A stretch of 34,397 bases of DNA from Alkalibacterium sp. AK22 (GCF_000585255.1 NZ_JANL01000038.1:1-34397), one strand, 5' to 3'; numbered from the stretch's first letter, positions 15,809 to 24,425 are shown. Notes: generated by a model from the sequence alone, not told the origin. A program made the numbers and translations.

Positions 15809-17248
15809 TTAATCCCAGCTTTCTTCTCCCTTGTTGCCATACCAGTCAAAGTGGAAAGTTCCTGGCTTATCCACTCGTTCATAGGTGTGCGCCCCAAAAT
15901 AGTCACGCTGAGCCTGAATGATATTAGCCGGCAGACGCTCTGAGCGGTATGAATCATAGTAAGCAATGGCAGATGAGAACGCCGGGACGGGCACCCCTGC
16001 CTGAACCGACAAACCGACCAGATCTCTTACGGACTGCTGATAGCGGCTCGTAATATCCATAAAGTAGTCATCCAACACCAAGTTTTTAAGCTCCGGATTA
16101 CGCTCATAGGCTTCCGTTATTTTCTGAAGGAAACGGGCACGGATAATACAACCGGCACGGAAGATTTTAGCCAGTTCACCGTACTTCAGATCCCAGCCGT
16201 ATTCTTTGGACGCTGTTCCCATTTGTGCAAATCCCTGAGCATAACTCATAATTTTACTGAAATAGAGCGCTTCACGTATTTTCTCGATAACGGCTTCCTT
16301 GTCTCCTTCAAATGCCTTTCTTTCAGGCTGAGGCAAGACCTTGCTTGCTGCAACACGTTCGTCTTTCAATGCCGATATATAACGGGCAAAGACTGACTCT
16401 GTGATTAAAGGTAGGGGCAGTCCCAGGTCTAAAGCACTTTGAGATGTCCATTTACCTGTTCCTTTGTTGCCGGCACGATCCATGATGACGTCAATCATGT
16501 GGTCCCCTGTTTCCGGATCCTTTTTAGTTAGAGCATCGGCAGTAATTTCAATCAGGAAACTGTCCAGATCCCCTGTGTTCCACTCTTTGAATACCTCAGC
16601 AATCTCTTCATTAGACAGGCCGATAACATCTTTAAGAATATGATACGACTCAGCAATCAGCTGCATGTCTCCATACTCAATGCCGTTGTGAACCATTTTT
16701 ACGTAGTGTCCCGCACCATTCGGCCCAATGTAAGTCACACATGGCTCTCCGTCAGCTGGAGCTTTAGCTGCAATTTTTTCTAAAATAGGAGCAACCAGGT
16801 CATAGGCTTCTTTCTGTCCACCAGGCATAATTGCCGGTCCCTTGAGGGCTCCTTCTTCTCCACCAGAAACGCCGGTTCCAATAAAGTTGATGCCGGAATC
16901 TTCCAGTTCCTTGCTGCGGCGAATCGTATCCTTGTAGAAAGTGTTTCCGCCGTCAATCAGAATATCGCCTTTATTCAGATAAGGGAGCAGTTGCTTGATT
17001 ACCGCATCCGTTCCTTTGCCCGCCTGTACCATAAGAACAATTTTTCGTGGTGATTCCAGTGACTGCACAAATTCTTCCAGTTCAAACGTCGGTTTTAACT
17101 GTTTACCCGGGTTTTCTTCGATCACAGCCTCTGTTTTTGCACCTGTACGGTTGAAGATGGATACGGAATACCCTCTGCTTTCGATGTTCAAGGCCAGGTT
17201 TTTTCCCATGACCGCCATTCCGATGACGCCGATTTGCTGCTTGCTCAT
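15809..17248 (-). CDS. gnd: 6-phosphogluconate dehydrogenase, decarboxylating
   Basis: Cytosolic enzyme of the oxidative pentose phosphate pathway. It converts 6-phosphogluconate and NADP+ to ribulose 5-phosphate, CO2 and NADPH. The start ATG at 17248 has AAGGAG 7 nt upstream; the frame extends to 17332 without a site. The 479 aa is the usual length. The N-terminal Rossmann domain begins [16 protein letters not shown]; the substrate and catalytic region is [23 protein letters not shown] (Lys and Glu of the active site); the C-terminal all-helical domain contains the substrate segment near [11 protein letters not shown]. It is monocistronic, with a terminator behind it. Confidence 0.96.
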   Translation of the reverse strand: MSKQQIGVIGMAVMGKNLALNIESRGYSVSIFNRTGAKTEAVIEENPGKQLKPTFELEEFVQSLESPRKIVLMVQAGKGTDAVIKQLLPYLNKGDILIDGGNTFYKDTIRRSKELEDSGINFIGTGVSGGEEGALKGPAIMPGGQKEAYDLVAPILEKIAAKAPADGEPCVTYIGPNGAGHYVKMVHNGIEYGDMQLIAESYHILKDVIGLSNEEIAEVFKEWNTGDLDSFLIEITADALTKKDPETGDHMIDVIMDRAGNKGTGKWTSQSALDLGLPLPLITESVFARYISALKDERVAASKVLPQPERKAFEGDKEAVIEKIREALYFSKIMSYAQGFAQMGTASKEYGWDLKYGELAKIFRAGCIIRARFLQKITEAYERNPELKNLVLDDYFMDITSRYQQSVRDLVGLSVQAGVPVPAFSSAIAYYDSYRSERLPANIIQAQRDYFGAHTYERVDKPGTFHFDWYGNKGEESWD

Positions 17249-17366
17249 TATTAGTCTCCTTCCATTTTGCGTGCAGGCTGAGATTACACACTCTCCTTGT
17301 TCTGCACGATTGACTCGCTTTAATATTAACAAAGTTTGAACTCTTTTAAAACACTCTTCCAGGGTC

Positions 17367-17395
17367 TTGCATTTTAAACTTACTTTGAGTACACT
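17367..17395 (+). promoter_or_regulatory. Promoter of the membrane miniprotein
   Basis: TTGCAT (17367-17372), 17 nt and TACACT (17390-17395) lie 38 nt before the ATG. This is one of the better sigma-A-like sites in the window. Confidence 0.6.
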
Positions 17396-17433
17396 AGTAG
17401 CTGAAATGCTCTTAAGAAAGTTGGTGTAGATTT

Positions 17434-17553
17434 ATGCCGAAAAAACAGAGAGAAAAAGGTTCAACAAGTCTGGCTTCAAAAGCCATCATCTGGGTTCTTG
17501 TCCTTTCAATGGCCATTCCCGCATTCGCTTCAATCTTAAGTATTGTCTTTTAA
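17434..17553 (+). CDS. 39-residue single-pass membrane miniprotein (Prli42/DUF4044-like)
   Basis: The sequence has a lysine-rich N-terminus (MPKKQREKGS), then one hydrophobic helix from about residue 17 (AIIWVLVLSMAIPAFASIL) to the end. It would sit in the membrane with the basic end inside. Support for a real gene: its own promoter, a terminator 21 bp after the stop, and the only + strand gene between gnd and recN. The ribosome-binding site is weak (GTTGGTG). Size and layout recall the Firmicutes miniproteins Prli42 (which anchors the stressosome in Listeria) and DUF4044; this is a topological likeness and I do not claim orthology. The function is unknown. Confidence 0.65.
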   Translation: MPKKQREKGSTSLASKAIIWVLVLSMAIPAFASILSIVF

Positions 17554-17573
17554 TGGATGAACAGCATACGGTG

Positions 17574-17608
17574 AAATCCTTCTGACCCTTGAGCGGTCAG
17601 AGGGATTT
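17574..17608 (+). terminator. Terminator after the miniprotein, abutting recN
   Basis: A 14-bp stem (17574-17587 with 17595-17608; one G-U pair), a 7-nt loop and a long T-rich tail on the + strand. It ends where the recN stop codon begins, and may also work, less strongly, for recN on the minus strand. Confidence 0.85.
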
Positions 17609-17609
17609 T

Positions 17610-19313
17610 TTATTTTTTCTTCCGTTTTGCCAGTTTCAGCAGTTCACTCGCTGTTTCAAGGGTCAGCTGAGTCAGTTCATCACCTGAAAGCATCCGGGCA
17701 ATTTCTTCCGTCCGCTTGGATTCAGCCAGCTGTTCCACACGGGTGCTGGTTCGTTCTCCGTCAGTATCTTTTTGAATGTACAGATGCTGATCTGCTGTCG
17801 CTGCTACCTGTGGCAGGTGCGTGATACATAAAACCTGAGAATGACGGGCTACTGAATAAATTTTATCTGCAATAGCCTGGGCTACACGACCACTGACCCC
17901 TGTATCCACTTCATCAAAAATAATACTAGTGATTCCCTGTGCATTGGAGAAGAGAGTCTTGACAGCCAGCATTAAGCGGGACAGCTCTCCTCCTGAAGCC
18001 ACTCGTGCAAGCGGCTTTAAAGGCTCCCCTGGATTGGTCGATACATAAAATTCAATCTTGTCCTGGCCCATTTCGGTCAGAGCATTGCCTGTCTCCGGTT
18101 CACTTTTAGCTTTTTTGAAAACAACTGAAAATTGTGCTTTCTCCATATACAGCTCTTTGAGCTGGTCCAGGATAGCCGATTCCAGCTTCACTGCAGTCTG
18201 CTTGCGCAGTTCTGTCAGGTCTTCAGCGAGTTTCTTGGCTTCCTTTTCAAGCTGGGCTGTTTTTTTGCTCAGCATATCCACTTGTTCTTCGCGGTTCTCA
18301 ATTTTATCCAGTTCCTGTCGGGCCTGATCGTAGTGAGCCAGTATAGTTTCAACAGACGGCCCATATTTGCGCTTCAGCTGCTGAATATAGTTGAGGCGTT
18401 CTTCGATATCATTCAAACGCCCTTCATCGTATTCCAGATGATCCATTTCTCGGTACAAATCGCTGGATGCTTCCTGAAGCTGAAAAAAGGCTGCTGATAT
18501 AGTCTCAGATATCTGCTTAAATGTATCGTCCATCTCAGCAATACTGTCCATATTTTCCATCGCCCGTCCAACCAGATCTAGACCGCTGGACTCTTCCCCT
18601 TGCAGAGCTGCATAACTCAGAGATAAGGCTTCAACGATTGTTTGATGATTAGACAGTTTCTGTTCTTCTTCCTTAAGTTCTTCCTCTTCATTGACTTTCA
18701 AATTAGCTGCCTTGATCTCCTCTACTTGGTACTTGAGAATATCCAGACGCTGAGCCAGTTCCTGCTCATTGTCATGCCAATTCCGTCTTTCTTTCTCCAG
18801 CTGACGGTACTCGGCAAACACAGAACGGTAGGCCTCTTTCTTGCTACTCAGCTCAGCTGGTCCGAACTGATCAAGCAAATGGATATGATTTTCAGGAACC
18901 ATCAGTTCCTGGTGTTCATTCTGACCGTGAATATCGATCAGGCGCATACCGATTTCCTTCAGGACTGCAATAGTAACCATACTGCCATTGATCCGGCAGA
19001 CGTTTCTTCCTGTAGCAAAGATCTCTCTTTGAACGAGCAGGGTCTGATCCTCTTCTTCAATGGCATTGCGCTCCAGTAGAGCCGTTAAAGCGGCTGATCG
19101 CTTGTAGGAAAACTGTCCTTCTAGTACACATTTTTTAGATCCGTAGCGGACAAATTCACTTGACCCCCGCCCGCCCGCAAGCAGGCCGACTGCATCAATA
19201 ATGATCGACTTTCCGGCTCCTGTCTCTCCAGTCAGGACTGTCATGCCCTGATTGAATTCCAGTGTCAGTTTTTGAATAATTGCAAAATCTTTTATTTTTA
19301 ATGATTCCAGCAA
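17610..19313 (-). CDS. recN: DNA repair protein RecN
   Basis: SMC-like ATPase that gathers at double-strand breaks and supports recombination repair. The 567 aa is standard. The N-terminal head has Walker A GETGAGKS (29-36). Two long coiled-coil arms fill about 150-370. The C-terminal head has the signature VASGGELSRLMLAV and Walker B SIIFDEVDTGVSG. The start is TTG 19313, 7 nt after AGGAGG. It is cotranscribed with argR, whose stop lies 27 bp upstream, the same order as in Bacillus. In a window that also holds comG, RecN may matter for transformation. Confidence 0.96.
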   Translation of the reverse strand: MLESLKIKDFAIIQKLTLEFNQGMTVLTGETGAGKSIIIDAVGLLAGGRGSSEFVRYGSKKCVLEGQFSYKRSAALTALLERNAIEEEDQTLLVQREIFATGRNVCRINGSMVTIAVLKEIGMRLIDIHGQNEHQELMVPENHIHLLDQFGPAELSSKKEAYRSVFAEYRQLEKERRNWHDNEQELAQRLDILKYQVEEIKAANLKVNEEEELKEEEQKLSNHQTIVEALSLSYAALQGEESSGLDLVGRAMENMDSIAEMDDTFKQISETISAAFFQLQEASSDLYREMDHLEYDEGRLNDIEERLNYIQQLKRKYGPSVETILAHYDQARQELDKIENREEQVDMLSKKTAQLEKEAKKLAEDLTELRKQTAVKLESAILDQLKELYMEKAQFSVVFKKAKSEPETGNALTEMGQDKIEFYVSTNPGEPLKPLARVASGGELSRLMLAVKTLFSNAQGITSIIFDEVDTGVSGRVAQAIADKIYSVARHSQVLCITHLPQVAATADQHLYIQKDTDGERTSTRVEQLAESKRTEEIARMLSGDELTQLTLETASELLKLAKRKKK

Positions 19314-19340
19314 AGATAGGCCTCCTGTTCAATTCGTTGA

Positions 19341-19790
19341 TCAAATGTAGGAAATAATCCTTCTTTGGAAACGCTCGGCACTCTCCTCGTCACGACAGAT
19401 GATCAGCACGGTATCATCTCCGGCTATACAACCGAACACTTCCTGATAGTTCGCTGTTTCAATCAATGCACCCAAGGCAAAAGCATTACCGGGCAGCGTT
19501 TTGATCAGCACAAACTCCTTTTGCGTATCGACCGATACAAAGGCGTCCTTCATGAAACGTGACAGTTTCTTTGAAATATTGTAGTTCATGTCTGGAGGAA
19601 GGTTATACTGATAGCCTCCATCTTTTGCCGGGACTTTGATCAACTGGAGTTCTTTGATATCCCGAGAAATGGTGGCCTGCGTAATGTCAATCCCTCTTTT
19701 TTGGAGGATATCCACAAATTCTTCCTGCTTGCGTATAACACTCTGCTGGACGAGCTGCCTCAGCAGCTGATGTCTTTCTTTCTTTTTCAA
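19341..19790 (-). CDS. argR: Arginine repressor ArgR/AhrC
   Basis: Hexameric arginine-responsive regulator of arginine synthesis and breakdown. The N-terminal winged helix has the recognition helix QATISRDIKELQL; the C-terminal oligomerisation and arginine-binding domain has GNAFALGALIE and the GDD of GCIAGDDTVLIICRD. The start is TTG 19790 (MKKKERHQLLRQLV), 8 nt after AGGAG; the frame extends to 19823, but the intervening GTG overlaps that site. Length is 149 aa, the family norm. The first gene of argR-recN, with an inverted repeat across its own promoter that suggests self-control. Many Lactobacillales carry two or three ArgR paralogues; this is the recN-linked, AhrC-like one. Confidence 0.94.
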   Translation of the reverse strand: MKKKERHQLLRQLVQQSVIRKQEEFVDILQKRGIDITQATISRDIKELQLIKVPAKDGGYQYNLPPDMNYNISKKLSRFMKDAFVSVDTQKEFVLIKTLPGNAFALGALIETANYQEVFGCIAGDDTVLIICRDEESAERFQRRIISYI

Positions 19791-19836
19791 TGCATTCACT
19801 CCTAAGCCATTATGCGACGGCAATACTAGTATATTT

Positions 19837-19867
19837 ATACAGTATATTCACATTGATTATACTGTAT
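19837..19867. promoter_or_regulatory. Inverted repeat over the argR promoter (candidate ARG operator)
   Basis: ATACAGTATA (19837-19846) and TATACTGTAT (19858-19867) form a perfect 10-bp inverted repeat with an 11-nt spacer, so the half-site centres are 21 bp (two helical turns) apart. It covers the argR -10 box. The AT-rich palindromic form suits ArgR half-sites, but the match to known ARG boxes is loose. Confidence 0.5.
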
Positions 19868-19884
19868 TTCCATGCAAGTTCCAA
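19856..19884 (-). promoter_or_regulatory. Promoter of argR-recN
   Basis: On the minus strand TTGGAA (19884-19879), 17 nt and a perfect TATAAT (19861-19856). It is one of the strongest sigma-A promoters in the window. Confidence 0.7.
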
Positions 19885-19952
19885 TTAAATAACTTCTCAT
19901 GATCTTTTAACCGTAATACACATAACTGAATAGCCCCTGTTATTTATGAATT

Positions 19953-20759
19953 TCAAGAAGTGAAAAGATCTTGAGTAAGCAGTTTGCTGCACAGATCCGC
20001 CTGTGACGGGGACCCGTCCACTCCCGTTTTAATATACGCTAAATATTCTTTGTTCCCTTTTCCGCCTCTTATTGGAGAAGGAATCAGTCCCTCTACCTGG
20101 AAGTCATGTTTCAGCAGAAAAATTAATATGCGTTCTAGGACCGCCTCATGGACAGCCGGATCCAAAACAATCCCACCTTCACCGACTTCTTCTCTTGCCG
20201 CTTCAAACTGCGGTTTGATAAGGGCGACGACTTCCCCTTTTTCAGCTAGAATATCCTTTAAAACTGGAAAAATCCTTTCCAAAGAGATAAAAGATACATC
20301 GATGGATGCAAAGTCAGGCTGACCTTTAGTAAAGTCTTGGAGTCTGGAGGTCCTAAAATTGGTCTGTTCCATTACAACAACACGCGGATCGACCCTCAGT
20401 TTCCAGGCCAACTGATTGGTTCCTACATCAAGGGCATAGACTAGCTTTGCTCCTTTCTGTAGCGATACATCGGTAAAGCCTCCTGTGGACGAGCCAATGT
20501 CGAGTACAGTTTTACCTGAAAGATCTATACCGAAGTGTTCCAGTGCATGCTCAAGTTTTTGACCGCCACGGCTAACATACAACTGTTCCGCTCCCTTGAC
20601 ATATACAAGGGTTGTCTCTGGCCATTTCTCTCCAGCAGTAAAAATCTGCTCTTCTTTGTCTGTATACACTTTACCTGACATGATCAGGCGCATAGCTTTT
20701 TGGCGATCTTCTGCCCACCCCTGCTCAATCAGCAAATCATCTGCTCTTCTTTTTTTCAT
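19953..20759 (-). CDS. tlyA: TlyA-family rRNA 2'-O-methyltransferase (YqxC)
   Basis: Probable ribosomal RNA ribose methyltransferase; in mycobacteria TlyA modifies 16S and 23S rRNA and gives capreomycin sensitivity. The N-terminal S4 RNA-binding domain (1-60; RADDLLIEQGWAEDRQKAMR) is followed by SRGGQKLEHALEHF and a Rossmann methyltransferase with VLDIGSSTGGFTD and ALIKPQFEA, consistent with the K-D-K-E catalytic set of the FtsJ/RrmJ fold. The start ATG at 20759 follows GAGGATGA. Length is 268 aa. It is 13 bp from ispA and follows the Bacillus order, except that dxs is absent. Confidence 0.92.
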   Translation of the reverse strand: MKKRRADDLLIEQGWAEDRQKAMRLIMSGKVYTDKEEQIFTAGEKWPETTLVYVKGAEQLYVSRGGQKLEHALEHFGIDLSGKTVLDIGSSTGGFTDVSLQKGAKLVYALDVGTNQLAWKLRVDPRVVVMEQTNFRTSRLQDFTKGQPDFASIDVSFISLERIFPVLKDILAEKGEVVALIKPQFEAAREEVGEGGIVLDPAVHEAVLERILIFLLKHDFQVEGLIPSPIRGGKGNKEYLAYIKTGVDGSPSQADLCSKLLTQDLFTS

Positions 20760-20772
20760 TTATTCATCCTCT

Positions 20773-21657
20773 TCACTCTGCAAACTGAAAAGATTCAACA
20801 AAAGAAGCCAATAGCTCTTGATCATATGTCGTTTCTCGCTCAGCAATTTGCTGATTCAATGTCAAAGCCAGATCCAGTTTATCCTTGAACCACCGATGCG
20901 CTTCCGAGATACCCAACAAGCCGGGATATGTACTTTTGCCCAGCTTAGCATCTGCACCTGTCCGCTTACCTAATTCTTTCTCGTCTCCTTCAACATCCAG
21001 GATATCATCTTTGATCTGATAAGCTATACCCAAAGCCAGAGCCATTTCTTTCAGGTCAATCAAGGTTTCAGTTTGAACGCCAGAAAGCAGGCCACCAGCA
21101 TAAAAGGCAAAATGAATCAGTCGGCCTGTTTTTCTGGCATGGATTGATTCCAATTCCTCCACTGTCAACTGTTTGTGCTCACCATTCATGTCAGCCTGCT
21201 GACCGCCGACCATGCCGGCATGTCCTGAATCTTCCGCCAGTAAACGGACCAGCTTGACTTTCACTTCGTCGGATGCCTCCCCTTCAGTCACCAGTTCAAA
21301 CGCCTTCGTCAGTAACGCATCGCCAGCGAGTATAGCCGTTGCTTCAGAGAATTGGATGTGACTGGTCGGGATACCTCTTCTCAGATCGTCGTCGTCCATA
21401 GCCGGCAAATCATCATGGATCAGTGAATACGTATGAATCATCTCCAGCGCAGCTCCAAACGCGTAAATGGACTCTACCTTCTGTCCAAATGCTTTTGCAA
21501 CAGCAAACAGGATCAGCGGGCGCAGCCGTTTCCCACCGGCTTTAAGTGAGTAGCGCATAGCTTCCTCCAGCTGAGTCCCGCTGTCTTCCTTGATGGTTCC
21601 CAGCATAAATGCCTCAAACGGCTGTTTGTGTGTCTTCGAAAAATCTATAAATTTCAT
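20773..21657 (-). CDS. ispA: Farnesyl diphosphate synthase (polyprenyl synthetase)
   Basis: Condenses isopentenyl and dimethylallyl diphosphate to geranyl and farnesyl diphosphate, the precursor of undecaprenyl carriers for wall synthesis. The protein is 294 aa. The first Asp-rich motif is in IHDDLPAMDDDDLRRG and the second in IKDDILDVEG. Other family segments are GGKRLRP and KTGRLI. The start ATG at 21657 follows AAAGGAG. It is the third gene of xseA-xseB-ispA-tlyA. An imperfectly understood 10-bp inverted repeat lies just upstream. Confidence 0.95.
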   Translation of the reverse strand: MKFIDFSKTHKQPFEAFMLGTIKEDSGTQLEEAMRYSLKAGGKRLRPLILFAVAKAFGQKVESIYAFGAALEMIHTYSLIHDDLPAMDDDDLRRGIPTSHIQFSEATAILAGDALLTKAFELVTEGEASDEVKVKLVRLLAEDSGHAGMVGGQQADMNGEHKQLTVEELESIHARKTGRLIHFAFYAGGLLSGVQTETLIDLKEMALALGIAYQIKDDILDVEGDEKELGKRTGADAKLGKSTYPGLLGISEAHRWFKDKLDLALTLNQQIAERETTYDQELLASFVESFQFAE

Positions 21658-21710
21658 CTGCTGCTCCTTTAACTGTCCTGAAAACTTTTTTGTTGTGGAC
21701 TGTAAATATT

Positions 21711-21742
21711 ATGTTAACCCCAATGAAATTGTGGGTTAACAT
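21711..21742. repeat. 10-bp inverted repeat between xseB and ispA
   Basis: ATGTTAACCC (21711-21720) and GGGTTAACAT (21733-21742) pair perfectly around 12 nt, immediately after the xseB stop. No T run follows, so it is not a standard terminator; it could be an RNA processing or stability hairpin, or a protein-binding palindrome. Confidence 0.6.
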
Positions 21743-21955
21743 TCATTCTGCTTCCTTTTCTTCAGCTGATTCACTGACCATTTGAGTCACAGTTTTTTCA
21801 GCCTCTTCAATGATATTCTTACAGTGCCTGCTTAGCTTAATGCCTTCCTGGAACTGGTCCAGTGCTTCCTCCAAAGGTACATCTCCTTGCTCAAGCTTAT
21901 CAACGATACTTTCCAGTTCCTTCATTGCTTCATCGAAGGTTTTTTCTTTGTTCAT
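21743..21955 (-). CDS. xseB: Exodeoxyribonuclease VII small subunit
   Basis: The 70-aa helical small subunit of ExoVII, which degrades single-stranded DNA together with XseA. The typical segment is TFDEAMKELESIVDKLEQGDVPLEEALDQFQEGIKLSRHC. The start ATG at 21955 overlaps the xseA stop by one base (TAATG), so the two subunits are coupled for balanced synthesis. Confidence 0.95.
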   Translation of the reverse strand: MNKEKTFDEAMKELESIVDKLEQGDVPLEEALDQFQEGIKLSRHCKNIIEEAEKTVTQMVSESAEEKEAE

Positions 21956-23328
21956 TATACATTCTCCTTATCGTCTCTGTCAGACCTTTCTTTTTTTTCC
22001 ACAATAGAAACCACTGCATTCAAGTTCCCATCATGCAGCATCACCTGAATCTCGTCATCTGGTCTGACTTGTGCAGTTGTTTTCACGACGGTCTCCTCTT
22101 TTTTTGTAATCGCATAGCCCCGTCCCAGTATATTTAGCGGCGATAAATAATCTAAAGACTGAATCAGGTGGTTGAGCTCCCGCGTTTCCTGCTGGAAACG
22201 ATGATTCATTGCGCCCGTCAGCTGCTGAAAAAGTCTCACATTATCTTTATCAGCCTGTTTGATGAGCGCCAGAGGATTGTAGCTGTTGAGCCGCTGATCA
22301 GTTATTTGAATCTGCTGTCTGACAGTATTAAGCTGCTGCTCCGTATGCCTGAGAAGCTCCTCAGTGAGCTGATCCAGATTTTGACTGTAGCCCTCGTAAA
22401 GTCTTTTAGGTTGTCTAAAAATATAAGAGCGCTGCACACGGCTCAGCCGGTCTTTTTCTTGTCGGATTTGAGACTGCACAGCTTGTGTAAGCCGCTGTCT
22501 TGTGCGGTCAATTCGAGCCAGCTCTTCTGTTAGCAGGGGAACAGCCAGCTCTGCGGCTGCTGTCGGTGTCGCTGCCCTAACATCGGCTGCCAGATCAGAC
22601 AAAGTGGTGTCTGTTTCATGTCCGACAGATGAAATAAGCGGGGTCTGTGCTTTGGCAATTGCGAGTGCTACACGCTCTTCGTTGAAGGGAAAGAGGTCTT
22701 CAAACGATCCACCTCCCCTGGCCACGATGATTGTATCGAACACACCTTCGAGGTCAGCAGCTTCGATACTTTTAACGATGGAGTCCGCTGCTTTTTCACC
22801 TTGAACAACGGTTGGAAAAAGCGTCAGCTCTGCGATAGGGAAGCGACGGTCAAGAGTAGTCTGAATATCACGAATAACCGCACCACTGGCACTTGTGACA
22901 ACAGCAATCTTTCTAGGAAAGCGGACGAGTTCCTTTTTTCTTTCCGCGTCAAACCAGCCTTGTTCAGCCAGTTTTTTCTTTGTCTGCTCATATGCCGCAT
23001 ACAGCTGTCCGAGTCCTTCCGGTTCGATATGATCGATGTAAAGCTGATACGTTCCATTTTTTTCATATAGTGAAAGTCGGCCGACAGCCATCACACTCAT
23101 GCCATCTTCAAGCTCGACGGTCATTTTTTTGGCTTCCCGCTGGAAGAGTACGGCAGATAATTTTGCCCCTTTGTCCTTAATGCTGAAATACTGATGCGTA
23201 TTCTTGCGGTAAGGGTTGTAATTGGATATCTCACCTTTGACAAATACTTTTTCCAGATAAGGATCACAGTCAAATTTCCTTTTAATATAACTCGTCAGTT
23301 GGGAGACGGTCAAATAGTCCTCTGCCAT
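21955..23328 (-). CDS. xseA: Exodeoxyribonuclease VII large subunit
   Basis: Catalytic subunit of ExoVII. The N-terminal OB fold (about 1-105; YLTVSQLTSYIKRKFDCDPYL) is followed by the nuclease domain with VARGGGSFEDLFPFNEE and SSVGHETDTTLSDLAADVRA, a long coiled-coil arm (about 265-385), and a C-terminal segment around NILGRGYAIT. Length is 457 aa. The start ATG at 23328 follows AAGGAAGGAG. It lies directly after the nusB terminator; folD, which often sits between nusB and xseA, is absent. Confidence 0.96.
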   Translation of the reverse strand: MAEDYLTVSQLTSYIKRKFDCDPYLEKVFVKGEISNYNPYRKNTHQYFSIKDKGAKLSAVLFQREAKKMTVELEDGMSVMAVGRLSLYEKNGTYQLYIDHIEPEGLGQLYAAYEQTKKKLAEQGWFDAERKKELVRFPRKIAVVTSASGAVIRDIQTTLDRRFPIAELTLFPTVVQGEKAADSIVKSIEAADLEGVFDTIIVARGGGSFEDLFPFNEERVALAIAKAQTPLISSVGHETDTTLSDLAADVRAATPTAAAELAVPLLTEELARIDRTRQRLTQAVQSQIRQEKDRLSRVQRSYIFRQPKRLYEGYSQNLDQLTEELLRHTEQQLNTVRQQIQITDQRLNSYNPLALIKQADKDNVRLFQQLTGAMNHRFQQETRELNHLIQSLDYLSPLNILGRGYAITKKEETVVKTTAQVRPDDEIQVMLHDGNLNAVVSIVEKKERSDRDDKENV

Positions 23329-23383
23329 GCAATTCTCCTTCCTTTTTTCATTTGCTTGGACAGGCTGAAAATAAAAAGAGCAA

Positions 23384-23414
23384 AAAAATAGAATGCACGT
23401 GCCACTCTACTTTT
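23384..23414 (-). terminator. Terminator between nusB and xseA
   Basis: A 12-bp stem with two G-U pairs (23384-23395 with 23403-23414), a 7-nt loop and a run of seven T in the minus-strand transcript. It splits the efp-nusB and xseA-tlyA transcripts, though some read-through is likely because no clear xseA promoter is visible. Confidence 0.75.
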
Positions 23415-23490
23415 CCGCCCTCTTCTGCTGTCTGCTTCACTGTTGATTGTCCAAAACTGAATGCTTTACGCTCAAGACAGAAAAAAGTGC

Positions 23491-23976
23491 TTAAACTTGA
23501 TTTTCATCAACAATACTTTGGAGCACACCGTTGATAAACCGGCTGGCCTTCTCGTCATTAAAGGTTTTAGCCAGTTCAATAGCCTCATTCATCACGATAC
23601 GCTTATCTGTATCCGGTTCGAAAAGCAGCTCGTAAGCAGCCAGTCTCAGCAAGAGCAAGTTGGTGCGCTCGAGCCGGTTCAATGACCAGTTTTTCAGATG
23701 CTTTTCAATCGTCTGGTCAATCAGATCAACTTGCTCTCTTGTTCCAACGACCAGTTTTCTCAAATAGTGCAAAGCGTCGGTAACGATTTGCTGAGTATTC
23801 TTTTCTTCAGGTAAAGCGGCTTTCATCGCTTCTTCTACTGTCCGTTCCTCATTGAGCGGCAGTGAACTTTCAAGCGAAAGCATAATTGCCTGATCAGTCG
23901 TCAATTCTTCATGTGTGGACAGCTGGAAAAGTGCCTGAAAAGCCTTTTCCCTTATCACACGCCTAACGGTAGTCAC
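23491..23976 (-). CDS. nusB: Transcription antitermination factor NusB
   Basis: RNA-binding protein that, with NusE/S10, supports antitermination of rRNA operons. It is all-helical and 161 aa, slightly longer than the usual 130-145. Family landmarks are REKAFQALFQL at the N-terminus, WSLNRLERTNLLLLRLAAYEL in the middle and MNEAIELAKTFNDEKASRFINGVL near the C-terminus. The start is GTG 23976, 2 bp after the yqhY stop, with only a loose GGAAGAAG site, so coupling to yqhY is likely. Order efp-yqhY-nusB as in Bacillus. Confidence 0.94.
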   Translation of the reverse strand: MTTVRRVIREKAFQALFQLSTHEELTTDQAIMLSLESSLPLNEERTVEEAMKAALPEEKNTQQIVTDALHYLRKLVVGTREQVDLIDQTIEKHLKNWSLNRLERTNLLLLRLAAYELLFEPDTDKRIVMNEAIELAKTFNDEKASRFINGVLQSIVDENQV

Positions 23977-23978
23977 TA

Positions 23979-24392
23979 TTATTCATCTTCTTCCGTATCC
24001 AAGTCGAACAGCTCTTGGATTGTAGTTTTTTCAGGTACGATATCTGCAATATGAATATTAACTTCCGCCAGAGAGATCTCAGTCATATGCAGGACTTGTT
24101 CGCGTACGCGCTGCTGGATCGTTTTTGCCACTTGCGGCACATTGACGCCAAATTTAAAGTAGCAGTAGATGTCGACTTTCAGACCGTCTTCGTCTGTATT
24201 CAAGTGTACACCTTTTTTATGGTTGATTTTCCCGAACACATTCTTCATGGCATTGGTGAATTTGCCTTGCATAGCATAAACGCCGTCCACTTCGTTGGCA
24301 GCGATGCCAGCAATGACTTCTAGAACTTCCGGTGCCACTTCAATTTCACCTAAAAGATTGCTGTGGTTTGTGTCGATAATCTTTTCACCCAT
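23979..24392 (-). CDS. yqhY: Asp23/Gls24-family envelope stress protein YqhY
   Basis: A small cytosolic Asp23/Gls24 protein. In Bacillus, YqhY is linked to control of acetyl-CoA carboxylase activity (loss causes fatty-acid overproduction), and Asp23 relatives sit under the membrane. Conserved features are GEIEVAPEVLEVIAGIAANEVDGVYAM, a variable middle, then DIYCYFKFGVNVPQVAKTIQQRVREQV and VNIHIADIV. Length is 137 aa. The start ATG at 24392 follows AAGGAGG. It lies between efp and nusB; the accBC genes that often accompany it are not in the window. Confidence 0.92.
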   Translation of the reverse strand: MGEKIIDTNHSNLLGEIEVAPEVLEVIAGIAANEVDGVYAMQGKFTNAMKNVFGKINHKKGVHLNTDEDGLKVDIYCYFKFGVNVPQVAKTIQQRVREQVLHMTEISLAEVNIHIADIVPEKTTIQELFDLDTEEDE

Positions 24393-24425
24393 TTTCGTTC
24401 CTCCTTATCGTGTTCTGTTTCCTAT

